Source: Streptosporangiaceae bacterium
GTDB taxonomy: Bacteria; Actinomycetota; Actinomycetes; Streptosporangiales; Streptosporangiaceae
Direction: 5' to 3'
Assembly: GCA_030052355.1 (NCBI GenBank)
Contig: JASIGS010000593.1
Span: forward strand, 1 to 14,510
DNA: 14,510 nt
Below the pieces are notes generated by a model, which was given only the letters and a program-made list of their open reading frames with translations, was not told the DNA's origin and made no database searches. This document shows positions 7,387 to 14,456 of this stretch, in pieces; within the stretch, counting starts at the first letter, position 1; every line of letters starts with the position of its first letter. Position numbers and translations under genes: made by a program.

Positions 7387-8409
7387 ATGCTGCGTGCCAT
7401 GGCAGCCAGCAACGAGCGAGACCATCAGCAGACGACTCCCGGCCGCGACGGTGTAGCGGACGTGATCGTGGTCGGTGCTGGTCTGGCTGGCCTGGCTGGG
7501 GCGCTGACCCTGGTCAGGGCCAGGCGGTCGGTGCTGGTGATCGACGCCGGTCACCCGCGCAACGCGCCGGCGGCGCACGCGCACGGCTACCTGACTCGCG
7601 ACGGCACGCCTCCGCTGGATCTGCTGACCACCGGGCGGGCGGAAGTAGCCGGGTACGGCGGCCAGCTCATGACGGGCGCGGTGACCTCGCTGGCCCGGCT
7701 GCCAGGCGGCGGCTTCGAGGTCACGCTCGCCGGCGGGACCGGCCGCCGGGCGCGCCGCATACTGGTTGCCACCGGCCTGGTCGACGAGTACCCCGACATC
7801 CCTGGTCTGCGCGACCGCTGGGGTCGCGACGTGGTGCACTGCCCCTTCTGCTTCGGCTGGGAACTGCGCGACCAGCCGCTCGCAGTACTTGCTACCAGTC
7901 GGCAGGCAGCCGCGCAGGCGCTCATGTGGCGGCAGTGGAGCCAGGACGTCGCCCTGTTCCTGCACACCGCGCCAAGGCCGACACCGGAGGAACTCGAGCA
8001 ACTCGCGGCCCGCGACGTCAGCCTCGTAGCGGGCGAGGTCACCAGCATCGAGGTCACCGGTGATCGGGTCAGCGGGGTCCGCATTCAGTCCGGGCAGGTC
8101 GTCCCTCGGCGCGCGATCGTCATCGGACCGCGGTTTGAGGCCCGCCACGCTCTCCTGGACAGCCTGGATGCGTCTGTCGTCGAGCACCCGCTCGGCATCG
8201 GCCACCAGGTCGCGGCGGATGCCACCGGGCGCGCCACAGCGGGCGTGTGGGTAGCAGGCAACGTCGCCGACGTAACCGCGGGCGTCATGCAAGCCGCGGC
8301 TTCCGGCGTCACGGCGGCGGCCGCCATCAACGCTGACCTGACCGCCGAGGACGCCGCCGCCGCCGTCGCGGCGCGGCGGTCAGGAACGGGTGGACCGACC
8401 ACGGGGTGA
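7387..8409 (+). CDS. Thioredoxin-reductase-like NAD(P)/FAD-dependent oxidoreductase
   Basis: This 340-aa flavoprotein has the FAD-binding Rossmann motif VVGAGLAG (28-35) and the ribose-binding acid in VLVIDAG (49-55). The C-terminal FAD motif GVWVAGNVAD (286-295) is also present. A redox pair Cys152/Cys155 sits in HCPFCFGWE, the position of the CxxC of thioredoxin reductase and of dithiol oxidases such as GliT and HlmI. The middle segment where NADPH should bind reads LAVLATSRQAAAQAL (about 165-179), without a classic GxGxxG, so use of NADPH is uncertain. The start is ATG 7387; ATG 7399 is an equally possible start that shortens the protein by four residues, and neither has a clear ribosome binding site. 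It is divergent from the XRE/cupin regulator and 52 bp upstream of the PhyH-like gene. The physiological dithiol or disulfide substrate is unknown. Confidence 0.88.
   Translation: MLRAMAASNERDHQQTTPGRDGVADVIVVGAGLAGLAGALTLVRARRSVLVIDAGHPRNAPAAHAHGYLTRDGTPPLDLLTTGRAEVAGYGGQLMTGAVTSLARLPGGGFEVTLAGGTGRRARRILVATGLVDEYPDIPGLRDRWGRDVVHCPFCFGWELRDQPLAVLATSRQAAAQALMWRQWSQDVALFLHTAPRPTPEELEQLAARDVSLVAGEVTSIEVTGDRVSGVRIQSGQVVPRRAIVIGPRFEARHALLDSLDASVVEHPLGIGHQVAADATGRATAGVWVAGNVADVTAGVMQAAASGVTAAAAINADLTAEDAAAAVAARRSGTGGPTTG
7395..7406. repeat. Copy 2 of the 12-bp palindromic repeat, overlapping the start region of the flavoprotein gene
   Basis: Identical to the copy at 7342-7353. The spacing of 53 bp is close to five turns of B-DNA, so proteins bound to both copies would sit on the same face. 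It contains the in-frame ATG at 7399, a possible alternative start of the flavoprotein. Confidence 0.55.
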
Positions 8410-8447
8410 CCCGGTAGCAGAAAAGTACGACACCAAGCCGAGCCGAC

Positions 8448-8453
8448 AAGGAG
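8448..8453 (+). promoter_or_regulatory. Ribosome binding site of the PhyH-like gene
   Basis: AAGGAG lies 8 nt before the ATG at 8462. It decides for this start over the upstream in-frame ATG at 8390, which lies inside the preceding gene. Confidence 0.75.
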
Positions 8454-8461
8454 TTTGCCCC

Positions 8462-9286
8462 ATGCTCACGCACCAGCAGATCCTGCACTTCAGCACGTTC
8501 GGGTACCTGACGATGCGCGGACTGTTCAGCCAGTCCGAGCTCGCCGTGCTGCGCGACGAGGTCAGTACCGCGCTCGCCGACGCATTCGGCCAGCTCGGCA
8601 CCGAGCCGGGCCCGGCCGACGGGATCAGCGGAGACTACCTGCCGCTGTCGGTTGACCGGACCCCATTCAGCCAGTCGCTCATCGCCGACGACGAGCGGAC
8701 GTTCCTCGCGTCTTCGGAACTGCTCGGTGGCCCAACCGTACCGTCGGTCGGCATCGCGACGCGCTTCACCGGCGACTCGACGTGGCACACCCGGCTGGGC
8801 CCTAGCATTCCGGGGCTGACTATGTGGGTAGACCTCGAGTCCCGGGCAACCGGCACCGGGGCGCTGCGCCTGGTACCCGGCTCGCACGTGCCCGAATACG
8901 AGCGCCGGTTGTGGGCCTACTGCAACGCTGAGCCGCGGACGTCTGGCTTCGCCCAGCCAGCCTGGCCGGACTGGCCGCACGTCGTGGTCGAGACCGAGCC
9001 GGGTGACGTGGTCGCCTTTCACGCGCACCTGTTCAACTGCGCCCAGGGCGGCACACCGCGGCTGACCTGGACCATCGACTACCTGCTGTGGCCCGGACTC
9101 GGCGACGCCGACCGGATGCGCCTCGTCCGGGATCTGACGCTCGATGACGTTGAGTTCGACCACGAGGCGTATGACAGGACCCGCTGGCCGGTCTGGCGCG
9201 AGTGGGCTGCGGGCGCGGGCAAGAGCCAGTCCCGCGGGCTCGCCGTCGAACGCCTCAGGCTGCTCGGCGTCATCGCAGCCGACTAG
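8462..9286 (+). CDS. Phytanoyl-CoA dioxygenase (PhyH)-family protein with altered iron-binding site
   Basis: This 274-aa protein has the double-stranded beta-helix layout of the Fe(II)/2-oxoglutarate PhyH family: an N-terminal FGYLTMRGLFS (13-23), GDSTWH (104-109), MWVDL (121-125), GALRLVPGSHVPEY (133-146), EPGDVVAFHAH (179-189), the GG turn (196-197), and Arg200 in TPRLTW as the expected 2-oxoglutarate anchor. In active members the ligands are H-x-D and a distal His. Here the first box reads His109-Thr-Arg111, and the distal position reads Asn192 (LFNCAQGG). Only one ligand is therefore clearly kept, although His187 and His189 lie close by. The protein may have lost oxygenase activity or use another site. 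It follows the flavoprotein by 52 bp on the same strand and precedes the monooxygenase operon. Its function cannot be assigned beyond the fold. Confidence 0.82.
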   Translation: MLTHQQILHFSTFGYLTMRGLFSQSELAVLRDEVSTALADAFGQLGTEPGPADGISGDYLPLSVDRTPFSQSLIADDERTFLASSELLGGPTVPSVGIATRFTGDSTWHTRLGPSIPGLTMWVDLESRATGTGALRLVPGSHVPEYERRLWAYCNAEPRTSGFAQPAWPDWPHVVVETEPGDVVAFHAHLFNCAQGGTPRLTWTIDYLLWPGLGDADRMRLVRDLTLDDVEFDHEAYDRTRWPVWREWAAGAGKSQSRGLAVERLRLLGVIAAD

Positions 9287-9562
9287 CGCCAGGCGCAGCT
9301 GTGATATAAAATCAAGTATTCCGATTAATTAAATAGTCTAATTGCGGCTGGCCCGACAGTGGCTCGGCACCACACGATGCGGGGGGATGGTCCGGCGCGC
9401 CAGGCACGTCTGCCGCAAGGCTCGGGCGGGAGCCGAACCGGGGAACAGGACGCACTTCGCTTTCGCTGCGGGCTGGCAGTCAGCGCCGACTCGCAGCAGG
9501 CTGGGAATACCCGGCTGGGCCTAGCGGGGTCCAGCAGCACGAGCAAGGGCAGGACGCACAGC
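9287..9562 (+). promoter_or_regulatory. AT-rich promoter-like block and structured leader before the monooxygenase operon
   Basis: This 276-bp stretch without a supported gene starts with a block (9301-9345) of about one quarter GC, in DNA that is otherwise about 70% GC. The block contains TATAAA (9305-9310) and the palindrome TTAATTAA (9325-9332), which suits a promoter or regulator-binding site. The rest, up to the ATG at 9563, is GC-rich and can form small hairpins: GGCTC/GAGCC (9419-9434), GCTGCG/CGCAGC (9465-9470/9492-9497) and CTGGG/CCCGG (9501-9514). A GGCCCGA...CGGCACC string (9350-9371) recalls the core of SAM riboswitches, but the other required elements are missing. Confidence 0.5.
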
Positions 9563-10747
9563 ATGACGGATCCGGGCGCCGGACGACGACTTCATCTGGC
9601 GGTGGCGCTCGACGGCGCCGGCTGGCACCCTGCCGCGTGGCGCGAGCCGGACGCGCGGCCCGCCGAGCTGTTCTCTGCTTCCTACTGGACCGATGTCGTG
9701 ACCGAGGCCGAGCGCGGCGGCCTCGACTTCGTCACGTTCGAGGACGGGCTGAGCCTGCAGTCAGCCGACCGGCACCAGCGCGACCGCCGAACGGACCAGG
9801 TCCGCGGCCGGCTAGACGCCGTCCTCCTGGCCGCCAGGGTCGCGCCGCTCACCCGCCGCATCGGCCTGGTCCCGACGGTGATCGTGACGCACACCGAGCC
9901 GTTCCACGCCTCCAAGGCAATCGCGACACTGGACTGGGTCAGCTCGGGCCGGGCGGGCGTGCGGGTTCGAGTGTCAGCACGGCCGGACGAGGCCGCCCAC
10001 TTCGGCCGGCGGGAGCTGCCGGCGGGCCCGGACGCGCGCGCGGAACTGTTCGACGAGGCGGCCGACTACGTCGAGGTGCTGCGACGGCTGTGGGACTCGT
10101 GGGAAGACGACGCCGAGATCCGCGACGATGCCACCGGCCGGTTCATCGACCGCGACAAGCTGCACTACATCGACTTCTCGGGGCGCTGGTTCTCGGTCAA
10201 GGGACCGTCGATCACGCCGCGTCCGCCGCAAGGCCAGCCTGTCGTCGCCGCGCTGGCCCATGCGACCGTCCCCTATCAGCTCGTCGCCAGCAGTGCCGAC
10301 GTCGGCTTCGTGACGCCGCACGATGCCGCGCAGGCCCGCGCGATCGCCGCCGAGATCATCGCGCTGCAGGCGGCGGCCGGGCGGTCGGATCAGACCGTGC
10401 ACCTGCTCGGTGACCTGCTGGTCTATCTCGACCGCGAGCCCGGCCGGGCGGCAGCGCGCAAGGTCCGGCTTGACGAGCTGGCGGGCGGGGAGTACCGCAG
10501 CGACGCGCTCAGTTTCACCGGCACGCCGGCCGAGCTGGCCGACCTGCTGCTGGACTGGCACGCTGCGGGGCTGGCCGGCTTCCGGTTGCGGCCCGCGACG
10601 ATCCCCCATGACCTTCTCCAGATCACCCGAGCGCTCGTGCCGGAGCTGCGCGAGCGACGGGCATTCCCGGCCGGGTACGGCGCGCCAACGCTCCGCGGCC
10701 AGCTCGGGCTGCCCCGCCCTGTCAACCGTTATGCGAAGGCGTCATGA
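9563..10747 (+). CDS. LLM-class flavin-dependent monooxygenase, NtaA/SnaA/DszA-like (short form)
   Basis: This 394-aa TIM-barrel enzyme is expected to use FMNH2 from a partner reductase and O2 to oxygenate an unknown substrate. Family marks are WTDVVTEAERGGLDFVTFEDG (in part, about 42-62), GLVPTVIVTHTEPFHASK (101-118), LDWVSSGRAGVRVRVSA (123-139), HYIDFSGRWFSVKGPS (201-216) and PRPPQGQPVV (219-228). The last two are hallmarks of the NtaA/SnaA/DszA group. In the flavin-pocket strand it has VRVRVSA where the next gene has WNVVTS, so the two paralogues are well diverged. The start ATG is preceded by AGGAC (9551-9555). The stop overlaps the next start as ATGA. It is the first gene of the monooxygenase operon and follows the AT-rich promoter-like block. 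Related enzymes act on nitrilotriacetate, EDTA or dibenzothiophene sulfone, but the substrate here cannot be inferred. Confidence 0.9.
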   Translation: MTDPGAGRRLHLAVALDGAGWHPAAWREPDARPAELFSASYWTDVVTEAERGGLDFVTFEDGLSLQSADRHQRDRRTDQVRGRLDAVLLAARVAPLTRRIGLVPTVIVTHTEPFHASKAIATLDWVSSGRAGVRVRVSARPDEAAHFGRRELPAGPDARAELFDEAADYVEVLRRLWDSWEDDAEIRDDATGRFIDRDKLHYIDFSGRWFSVKGPSITPRPPQGQPVVAALAHATVPYQLVASSADVGFVTPHDAAQARAIAAEIIALQAAAGRSDQTVHLLGDLLVYLDREPGRAAARKVRLDELAGGEYRSDALSFTGTPAELADLLLDWHAAGLAGFRLRPATIPHDLLQITRALVPELRERRAFPAGYGAPTLRGQLGLPRPVNRYAKAS

Positions 10748-12135
10748 CCAAGCCCGTGAAGCAGGTCCACCTGGCCGCGCACTTCCCCGGCGTCAACAAC
10801 ACGACCGTGTGGAGCGATCCGCGGGCCGGCAGCCACATCGATTTCAGCTCCTTCGCGCACTTCGCCCGCACCGCGGAGCGGGCCAAGTTCGACTTCCTGT
10901 TCCTGGCCGAGGGGCTGCGGCTGCGTGAGCAGCACGGCAGGATCTACGACCTGGATGTGGTCGGCCGGCCGGATACGTTCACCATCCTGGCGGCGCTCGC
11001 GGCCGTCACCAATCACCTGGGCCTGGCCGGCACCATCAACTCCACGTTCAACGAGCCTTACGAGGTCGCCCGCCAGTTCGCCTCGCTCGATCACCTGTCC
11101 GGTGGCCGGGCCGCGTGGAACGTGGTTACCTCGTGGGACGCCTTCACCGGCGAGAACTTCCGCCGGGGTGGGTTCCTCCCGCAGAGCCTCCGGTACGAGC
11201 GAGCCCGTACGTTCCTGCACACGACGTGGCAGCTGTTCGACTCCTGGCGTGGCGGCGAGATCACCGCCGACCCGGCGTCAGGCGTGTTCCTCGCGGATGC
11301 CGACGCGGGCCGGTTCCGCCATCGCGACGCGCACTTCGATATCGAGGGACAGTTCGACGTCCCGCGCAGCCCGCAGGGCCGACCGGTCATCTTCCAGGCG
11401 GGCGACTCCGACGAAGGCCGCGAGTTCGCGGCGGCCGACGCCGACGCCATCTTCAGCCGGCACTCAACCCTGACCGCCGGGCAAGAGTTCTACGCCGATG
11501 TAAAGCGCAGGCTGCCGAAGTTCGGCCGCACCGCCAGCGAGCTGCTGATACTGCCCGCCGCCACGTTCGTGCTGGCCGACACCGACGCGCAAGCGGCGGA
11601 GCTCGCGCACGAGGTGCGGCTGCAGCAGGTCAGCGGCGCCACCGCGATCGCCTTCCTCGAGCAGCTGTGGAACCGGGAGCTGTCGGGCTATGACCCGGAC
11701 GGCCCGCTGCCCGAGGTCGACCCGGTCGTTGGTGAGAACACCACCGCCCGCGGCCGGGCCAGCGTCCGGATGCACCGCGACCCGGTGGCCACTGCCCGGG
11801 AATGGCGGGAGCTCGCCGCGGCGAAGAAGCTGTCCATCCGGGAACTGATCATCGAAGTTACCGGGCGGCAGTCGTTCGTCGGTTCCCCCGCGACGATCGC
11901 TGGCGCCATCAACGACTACGTCCAGGCCGATGCCAGCGACGGCTACATCCTGGTGCCGCACATCACGCCCGGTGGCCTCGACGAATTCGCCGACAAGGTC
12001 GTGCCGCTGCTGCAGGAGCGCGGCGTGTTCCGCGCCGGCTACACCGGGACGACGCTGCGCGAGAACCTCGGTCTGCCGCCACGCCCGGCAGCCGCCGCAG
12101 GGGATACCGGTGATGAAGCGCGGGCTGCGTCATGA
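10744..12135 (+). CDS. LLM-class flavin-dependent monooxygenase, NtaA/SnaA/DszA family
   Basis: This 463-aa protein is full length for the family (about 440-460 aa). It shows AAHFPGVNN (11-19), FDFLFLAEG (49-57), GTINSTFNEPYEVARQF (96-112), LDHLSGGRAAWNVVTSWD (115-132), ENFRRGGF (137-144), HFDIEGQFDVPRSPQGRPVI (in part, about 197-216), QAGDSDEGREFAA (218-230) and FVGSPATIAG near the C-terminus. It is expected to work with a separate NAD(P)H:FMN reductase; the one starting at 14457 is the obvious partner. The start overlaps the previous stop (ATGA at 10744-10747), and its own stop overlaps the next start in the same way. The three genes are therefore translationally coupled. Known relatives open C-N or C-S bonds (nitrilotriacetate, dibenzothiophene sulfone) or make pristinamycin precursors. 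The substrate here is unknown. Confidence 0.92.
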   Translation: MTKPVKQVHLAAHFPGVNNTTVWSDPRAGSHIDFSSFAHFARTAERAKFDFLFLAEGLRLREQHGRIYDLDVVGRPDTFTILAALAAVTNHLGLAGTINSTFNEPYEVARQFASLDHLSGGRAAWNVVTSWDAFTGENFRRGGFLPQSLRYERARTFLHTTWQLFDSWRGGEITADPASGVFLADADAGRFRHRDAHFDIEGQFDVPRSPQGRPVIFQAGDSDEGREFAAADADAIFSRHSTLTAGQEFYADVKRRLPKFGRTASELLILPAATFVLADTDAQAAELAHEVRLQQVSGATAIAFLEQLWNRELSGYDPDGPLPEVDPVVGENTTARGRASVRMHRDPVATAREWRELAAAKKLSIRELIIEVTGRQSFVGSPATIAGAINDYVQADASDGYILVPHITPGGLDEFADKVVPLLQERGVFRAGYTGTTLRENLGLPPRPAAAAGDTGDEARAAS

Positions 12136-13274
12136 GATTCCTGCTCATCACGCTCATCGTGCACGCGCCCGACCCGGTGACCGGCGCGCAGCCGACCACG
12201 AGCGAGCGGTTCAGGGAAGTGATCGACTGCGCGCTGCTGGCGGAGGAGCTCGGCTTCGACGGTTTTGGCGTCGGAGAGCGGCACGAGCGGCCGTTCATTT
12301 CCTCCTCACCGCCGGTCGTGCTCAGCCACGTGGCGGCGCTGACGAACCGGATCCGGCTGTTCACCGCCGTCACCACGCTGAGCCTGCTCGACCCGGTCCG
12401 GGCCTATGAGGATTACGCGACGCTGGACCACCTGTCCGGCGGCAGGCTTGAGCTCATCATCGGGAAGGGAAACGGCTCAGCTCAGCGCGAGCTCTTCCAC
12501 GTGACCGAGGCGGACCAGTGGGACCGCAACGCTGAGAGCTACGAGCTGTTCCGGCGGATCTGGCGGCAGCCCCGGCTGACCGCGTCACCCCGGTTCCGGC
12601 CGTCGCTGCAGGACGCGGAGGTGTGGCCGCGCCCGCTGCAGCAGCCGATCCGGGTCTGGCACGGCAGCGCGACCAGCAAGGCGTCGGTTGACCTCGCCGC
12701 TCGCTACGGCGACCCGCTGTTCTCCGCGAACGTGACCAACCCGATCGGGCCGTACGCCGAGCTGATCCGGTATTACCGGGAGCGCTGGGCACACTACGGG
12801 CATGACCCTGACGGCATCGCCGTCGGAGCCGGCAGCGCGGGCTACTACGCGTCGCGGACCTCGCAGGCGGCGATCGACGCCTACCGGCCGGTGTTCGAGG
12901 GCTACTTGAAGTTCCAGCAGCGACTCGGCGTGACACCGGTGTTCCCGACCCTGACGGACTTTGTCGAGCGCAGCTCCGCGCTGATCGGCAGCCCCCAGCA
13001 GGTGATCGACAAGGTGCACCGCTACCACGACCAGTTCGGGCACAGCGTGCTGCACCTGCACGCCGAGCCGAATGGGCTGACTCGCAAGCAGCATCGCGAG
13101 TCGCTGGAGCTGTTCCAGGCGGAGATCGCGCCGGTGCTGCGCCGGGAGATCCCCGATCCGCCGTGGCCGTGGGGCCCGGTAGACCCGGTGCCCGACGCTG
13201 ACGCTGGCACTGTCCATGGCGCTGCCGCGGCGCACATCGCGCCCGCTCCTGTCGGCCTGACCACGACAGGCTGA
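12132..13274 (+). CDS. LLM-class flavin-dependent oxidoreductase (luciferase-like, CE1758-like)
   Basis: This 380-aa bacterial-luciferase-fold protein has LLAEELGFDGFGVGERH (35-51), SPPVVLSHVAALTNRIRL (59-76), YATLDHLSGGRLELIIGKGN (in part, 95-114), VWHGSATSKASVDLAARYGD in the middle, and GSPQQVIDKVHRYHDQFGH near residue 290. These are the standard FMN-pocket and C-terminal marks. The tail after about residue 345 is rich in Pro, Ala and Gly and looks unstructured. From memory it resembles the CE1758 type of LLM protein, which occurs next to a dedicated FMN reductase. That fits the reductase start at 14457, but the match was not tested. It begins in an ATGA overlap and ends 14 bp before the next gene. 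Confidence 0.9.
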   Translation: MRFLLITLIVHAPDPVTGAQPTTSERFREVIDCALLAEELGFDGFGVGERHERPFISSSPPVVLSHVAALTNRIRLFTAVTTLSLLDPVRAYEDYATLDHLSGGRLELIIGKGNGSAQRELFHVTEADQWDRNAESYELFRRIWRQPRLTASPRFRPSLQDAEVWPRPLQQPIRVWHGSATSKASVDLAARYGDPLFSANVTNPIGPYAELIRYYRERWAHYGHDPDGIAVGAGSAGYYASRTSQAAIDAYRPVFEGYLKFQQRLGVTPVFPTLTDFVERSSALIGSPQQVIDKVHRYHDQFGHSVLHLHAEPNGLTRKQHRESLELFQAEIAPVLRREIPDPPWPWGPVDPVPDADAGTVHGAAAAHIAPAPVGLTTTG

Positions 13275-13288
13275 GGCGGCAATACCCC

Positions 13289-14413
13289 ATGGCCAGCACT
13301 CCGCTCGCGATCCTCGACTTGGTCCCGATCCCGTCCGGCTCGACAGCGACCGACGCGCTGCGCAACAGCATCGACCTGGCCCAGCGCGCGGAGCGCCTCG
13401 GCTACGCCCGCTACTGGTTCGCTGAGCACCACCTCAACCCCGGCGTGGCCGGCACTTCACCCGCCGTGGTGCTCGCCCTTACCGCGGCCGCCACCTCCAC
13501 GATCCGGATCGGGTCGGGCGCGGTGCAGATGGGCCATCGAACGGCTATATCGACGGTCGAGGAGTTCGGCCTGATCGACGCCCTGCACCCGGGAAGGCTC
13601 GACCTCGGCCTCGGCCGCTCCGGCGGCAGGCCGCCACAGCGCGGCGAAGGGCCCGATCCGGCCACCTTCGGGGTCGTGGACGGCCGGGCGCGGACCGGGC
13701 TGCTCATCCCGCCACGGTTCTCCTACGAGGGCATCGCCCGGTCGCCGCGCTTCGCGCTGCAGCGCAAGCTGCTACAGCTGCCGCACGCGGAGCCGCAGGA
13801 CTACGCGGAGCAGACCGACGACATCCTGGCCCTCCTGCGGGGCAGCTACGTCTCGCCTGACGGGCTGGCGGCGCACGCGGTGCCCGGCGAGTCCGCGCAG
13901 GTACAGGTGTGGATCCTGGGCAGCAGCGGAGGCCAGAGCGCAGAGGTCGCCGGCAAGCGCGGCCTGCGGTTTGCCGCCAACTACCACGTGAGCCCCGCGA
14001 CCGTGCTCGAGGCGGTCGAGGGCTACCGGGCATGCTTCCAGCCGGGCGACATCGACGTGCCTTACGTGAGCATGTCCGCGGACGTGGTAGTCGCCGACGA
14101 CGAGGCGACCGCACGGGAACTGGCGACCGGGTACGGCCTGTGGGTGCGCAGCATCCGGTCTGGCGAAGGCGCGATCGAGTTCCCCACGCCCGAGGAGGCC
14201 AGACTGCACCACTGGACGGACGAGGACCGGGCGCTGGTGGCCGACCGCGTCGACACCCAGTTCGTCGGCTCGCCCAAGCAGGTGGCGGGCAAGCTCGAGC
14301 AACTGCGCGACGCCACCGGCGCCGACGAGCTGATCGTCACCACGATCACGCACGATCACGCCGACCGGGTCCGCTCCTACGAGCTGCTCGCCCACGAGTG
14401 GAGCCGGTGGTGA
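13289..14413 (+). CDS. LLM-class oxidoreductase, MsnO8-like
   Basis: This 374-aa luciferase-like protein has the MsnO8-type N-terminus: LAILDLVPIPSGST (6-19), ALRNSIDLAQRAERLGYARY (23-42), WFAEHH (43-48), TSPAVVLALTAAATSTIRIG (56-75), SGAVQMGHRTAI (76-87), VEEFGLIDALHPGRLDLGLG (90-109), then WILGSSGGQSA after the middle section, and FVGSPKQVAGKLEQL near the C-terminus. The region 112-165 is longer than in the simplest family members and Pro/Arg-rich, so the active-site lid may be extended. The ATG follows a weak AGGCGG about 9 nt upstream. The gene lies 14 bp after the previous one and 43 bp before the reductase, in the same direction, so it is probably in the same transcript. The substrate is unknown. 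Confidence 0.9.
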   Translation: MASTPLAILDLVPIPSGSTATDALRNSIDLAQRAERLGYARYWFAEHHLNPGVAGTSPAVVLALTAAATSTIRIGSGAVQMGHRTAISTVEEFGLIDALHPGRLDLGLGRSGGRPPQRGEGPDPATFGVVDGRARTGLLIPPRFSYEGIARSPRFALQRKLLQLPHAEPQDYAEQTDDILALLRGSYVSPDGLAAHAVPGESAQVQVWILGSSGGQSAEVAGKRGLRFAANYHVSPATVLEAVEGYRACFQPGDIDVPYVSMSADVVVADDEATARELATGYGLWVRSIRSGEGAIEFPTPEEARLHHWTDEDRALVADRVDTQFVGSPKQVAGKLEQLRDATGADELIVTTITHDHADRVRSYELLAHEWSRW

Positions 14414-14431
14414 GCCGGCCGGACCGCCGGC
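14414..14431 (+). other. Short GC-rich hairpin between the last monooxygenase and the reductase
   Basis: GCCGGC (14414-14419) and GCCGGC (14426-14431) can pair around a 6-nt loop immediately after the stop codon. No T-run follows, so it is not a typical terminator. It might stabilise or partly attenuate the transcript. Confidence 0.3.
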
Positions 14432-14446
14432 CCGCGCCCGCAGATC

Positions 14447-14453
14447 GGAGGAG
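14447..14453 (+). promoter_or_regulatory. Ribosome binding site of the FMN reductase
   Basis: GGAGGAG, the strongest such site in the window, ends 3 nt before the GTG at 14457. It supports a real gene start at the very edge of the window. Confidence 0.75.
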
Positions 14454-14456
14454 CCA

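Noticed and set aside
9286..9296. GCGCC-A-GGCGC dyad at the PhyH-like stop codon, considered as a terminator
   Set aside because: A one-base loop cannot form this hairpin as drawn and no T-run follows directly. Short GC dyads are common in such DNA.
9350..9371. SAM-riboswitch-like core (GGCCCGA ... CGGCACC)
   Set aside because: The flanking conserved parts (purine-rich kink-turn segment, the AATTCC-type loop, closing P1 helix) are not visible, and CGGCACC differs from the expected GGCAACC. It is not called without a covariance-model hit.
9359..9562. Upstream extension of the first monooxygenase frame
   Set aside because: The family N-terminus fits the ATG at 9563 with AGGAC before it; the extension has no similarity to the family.
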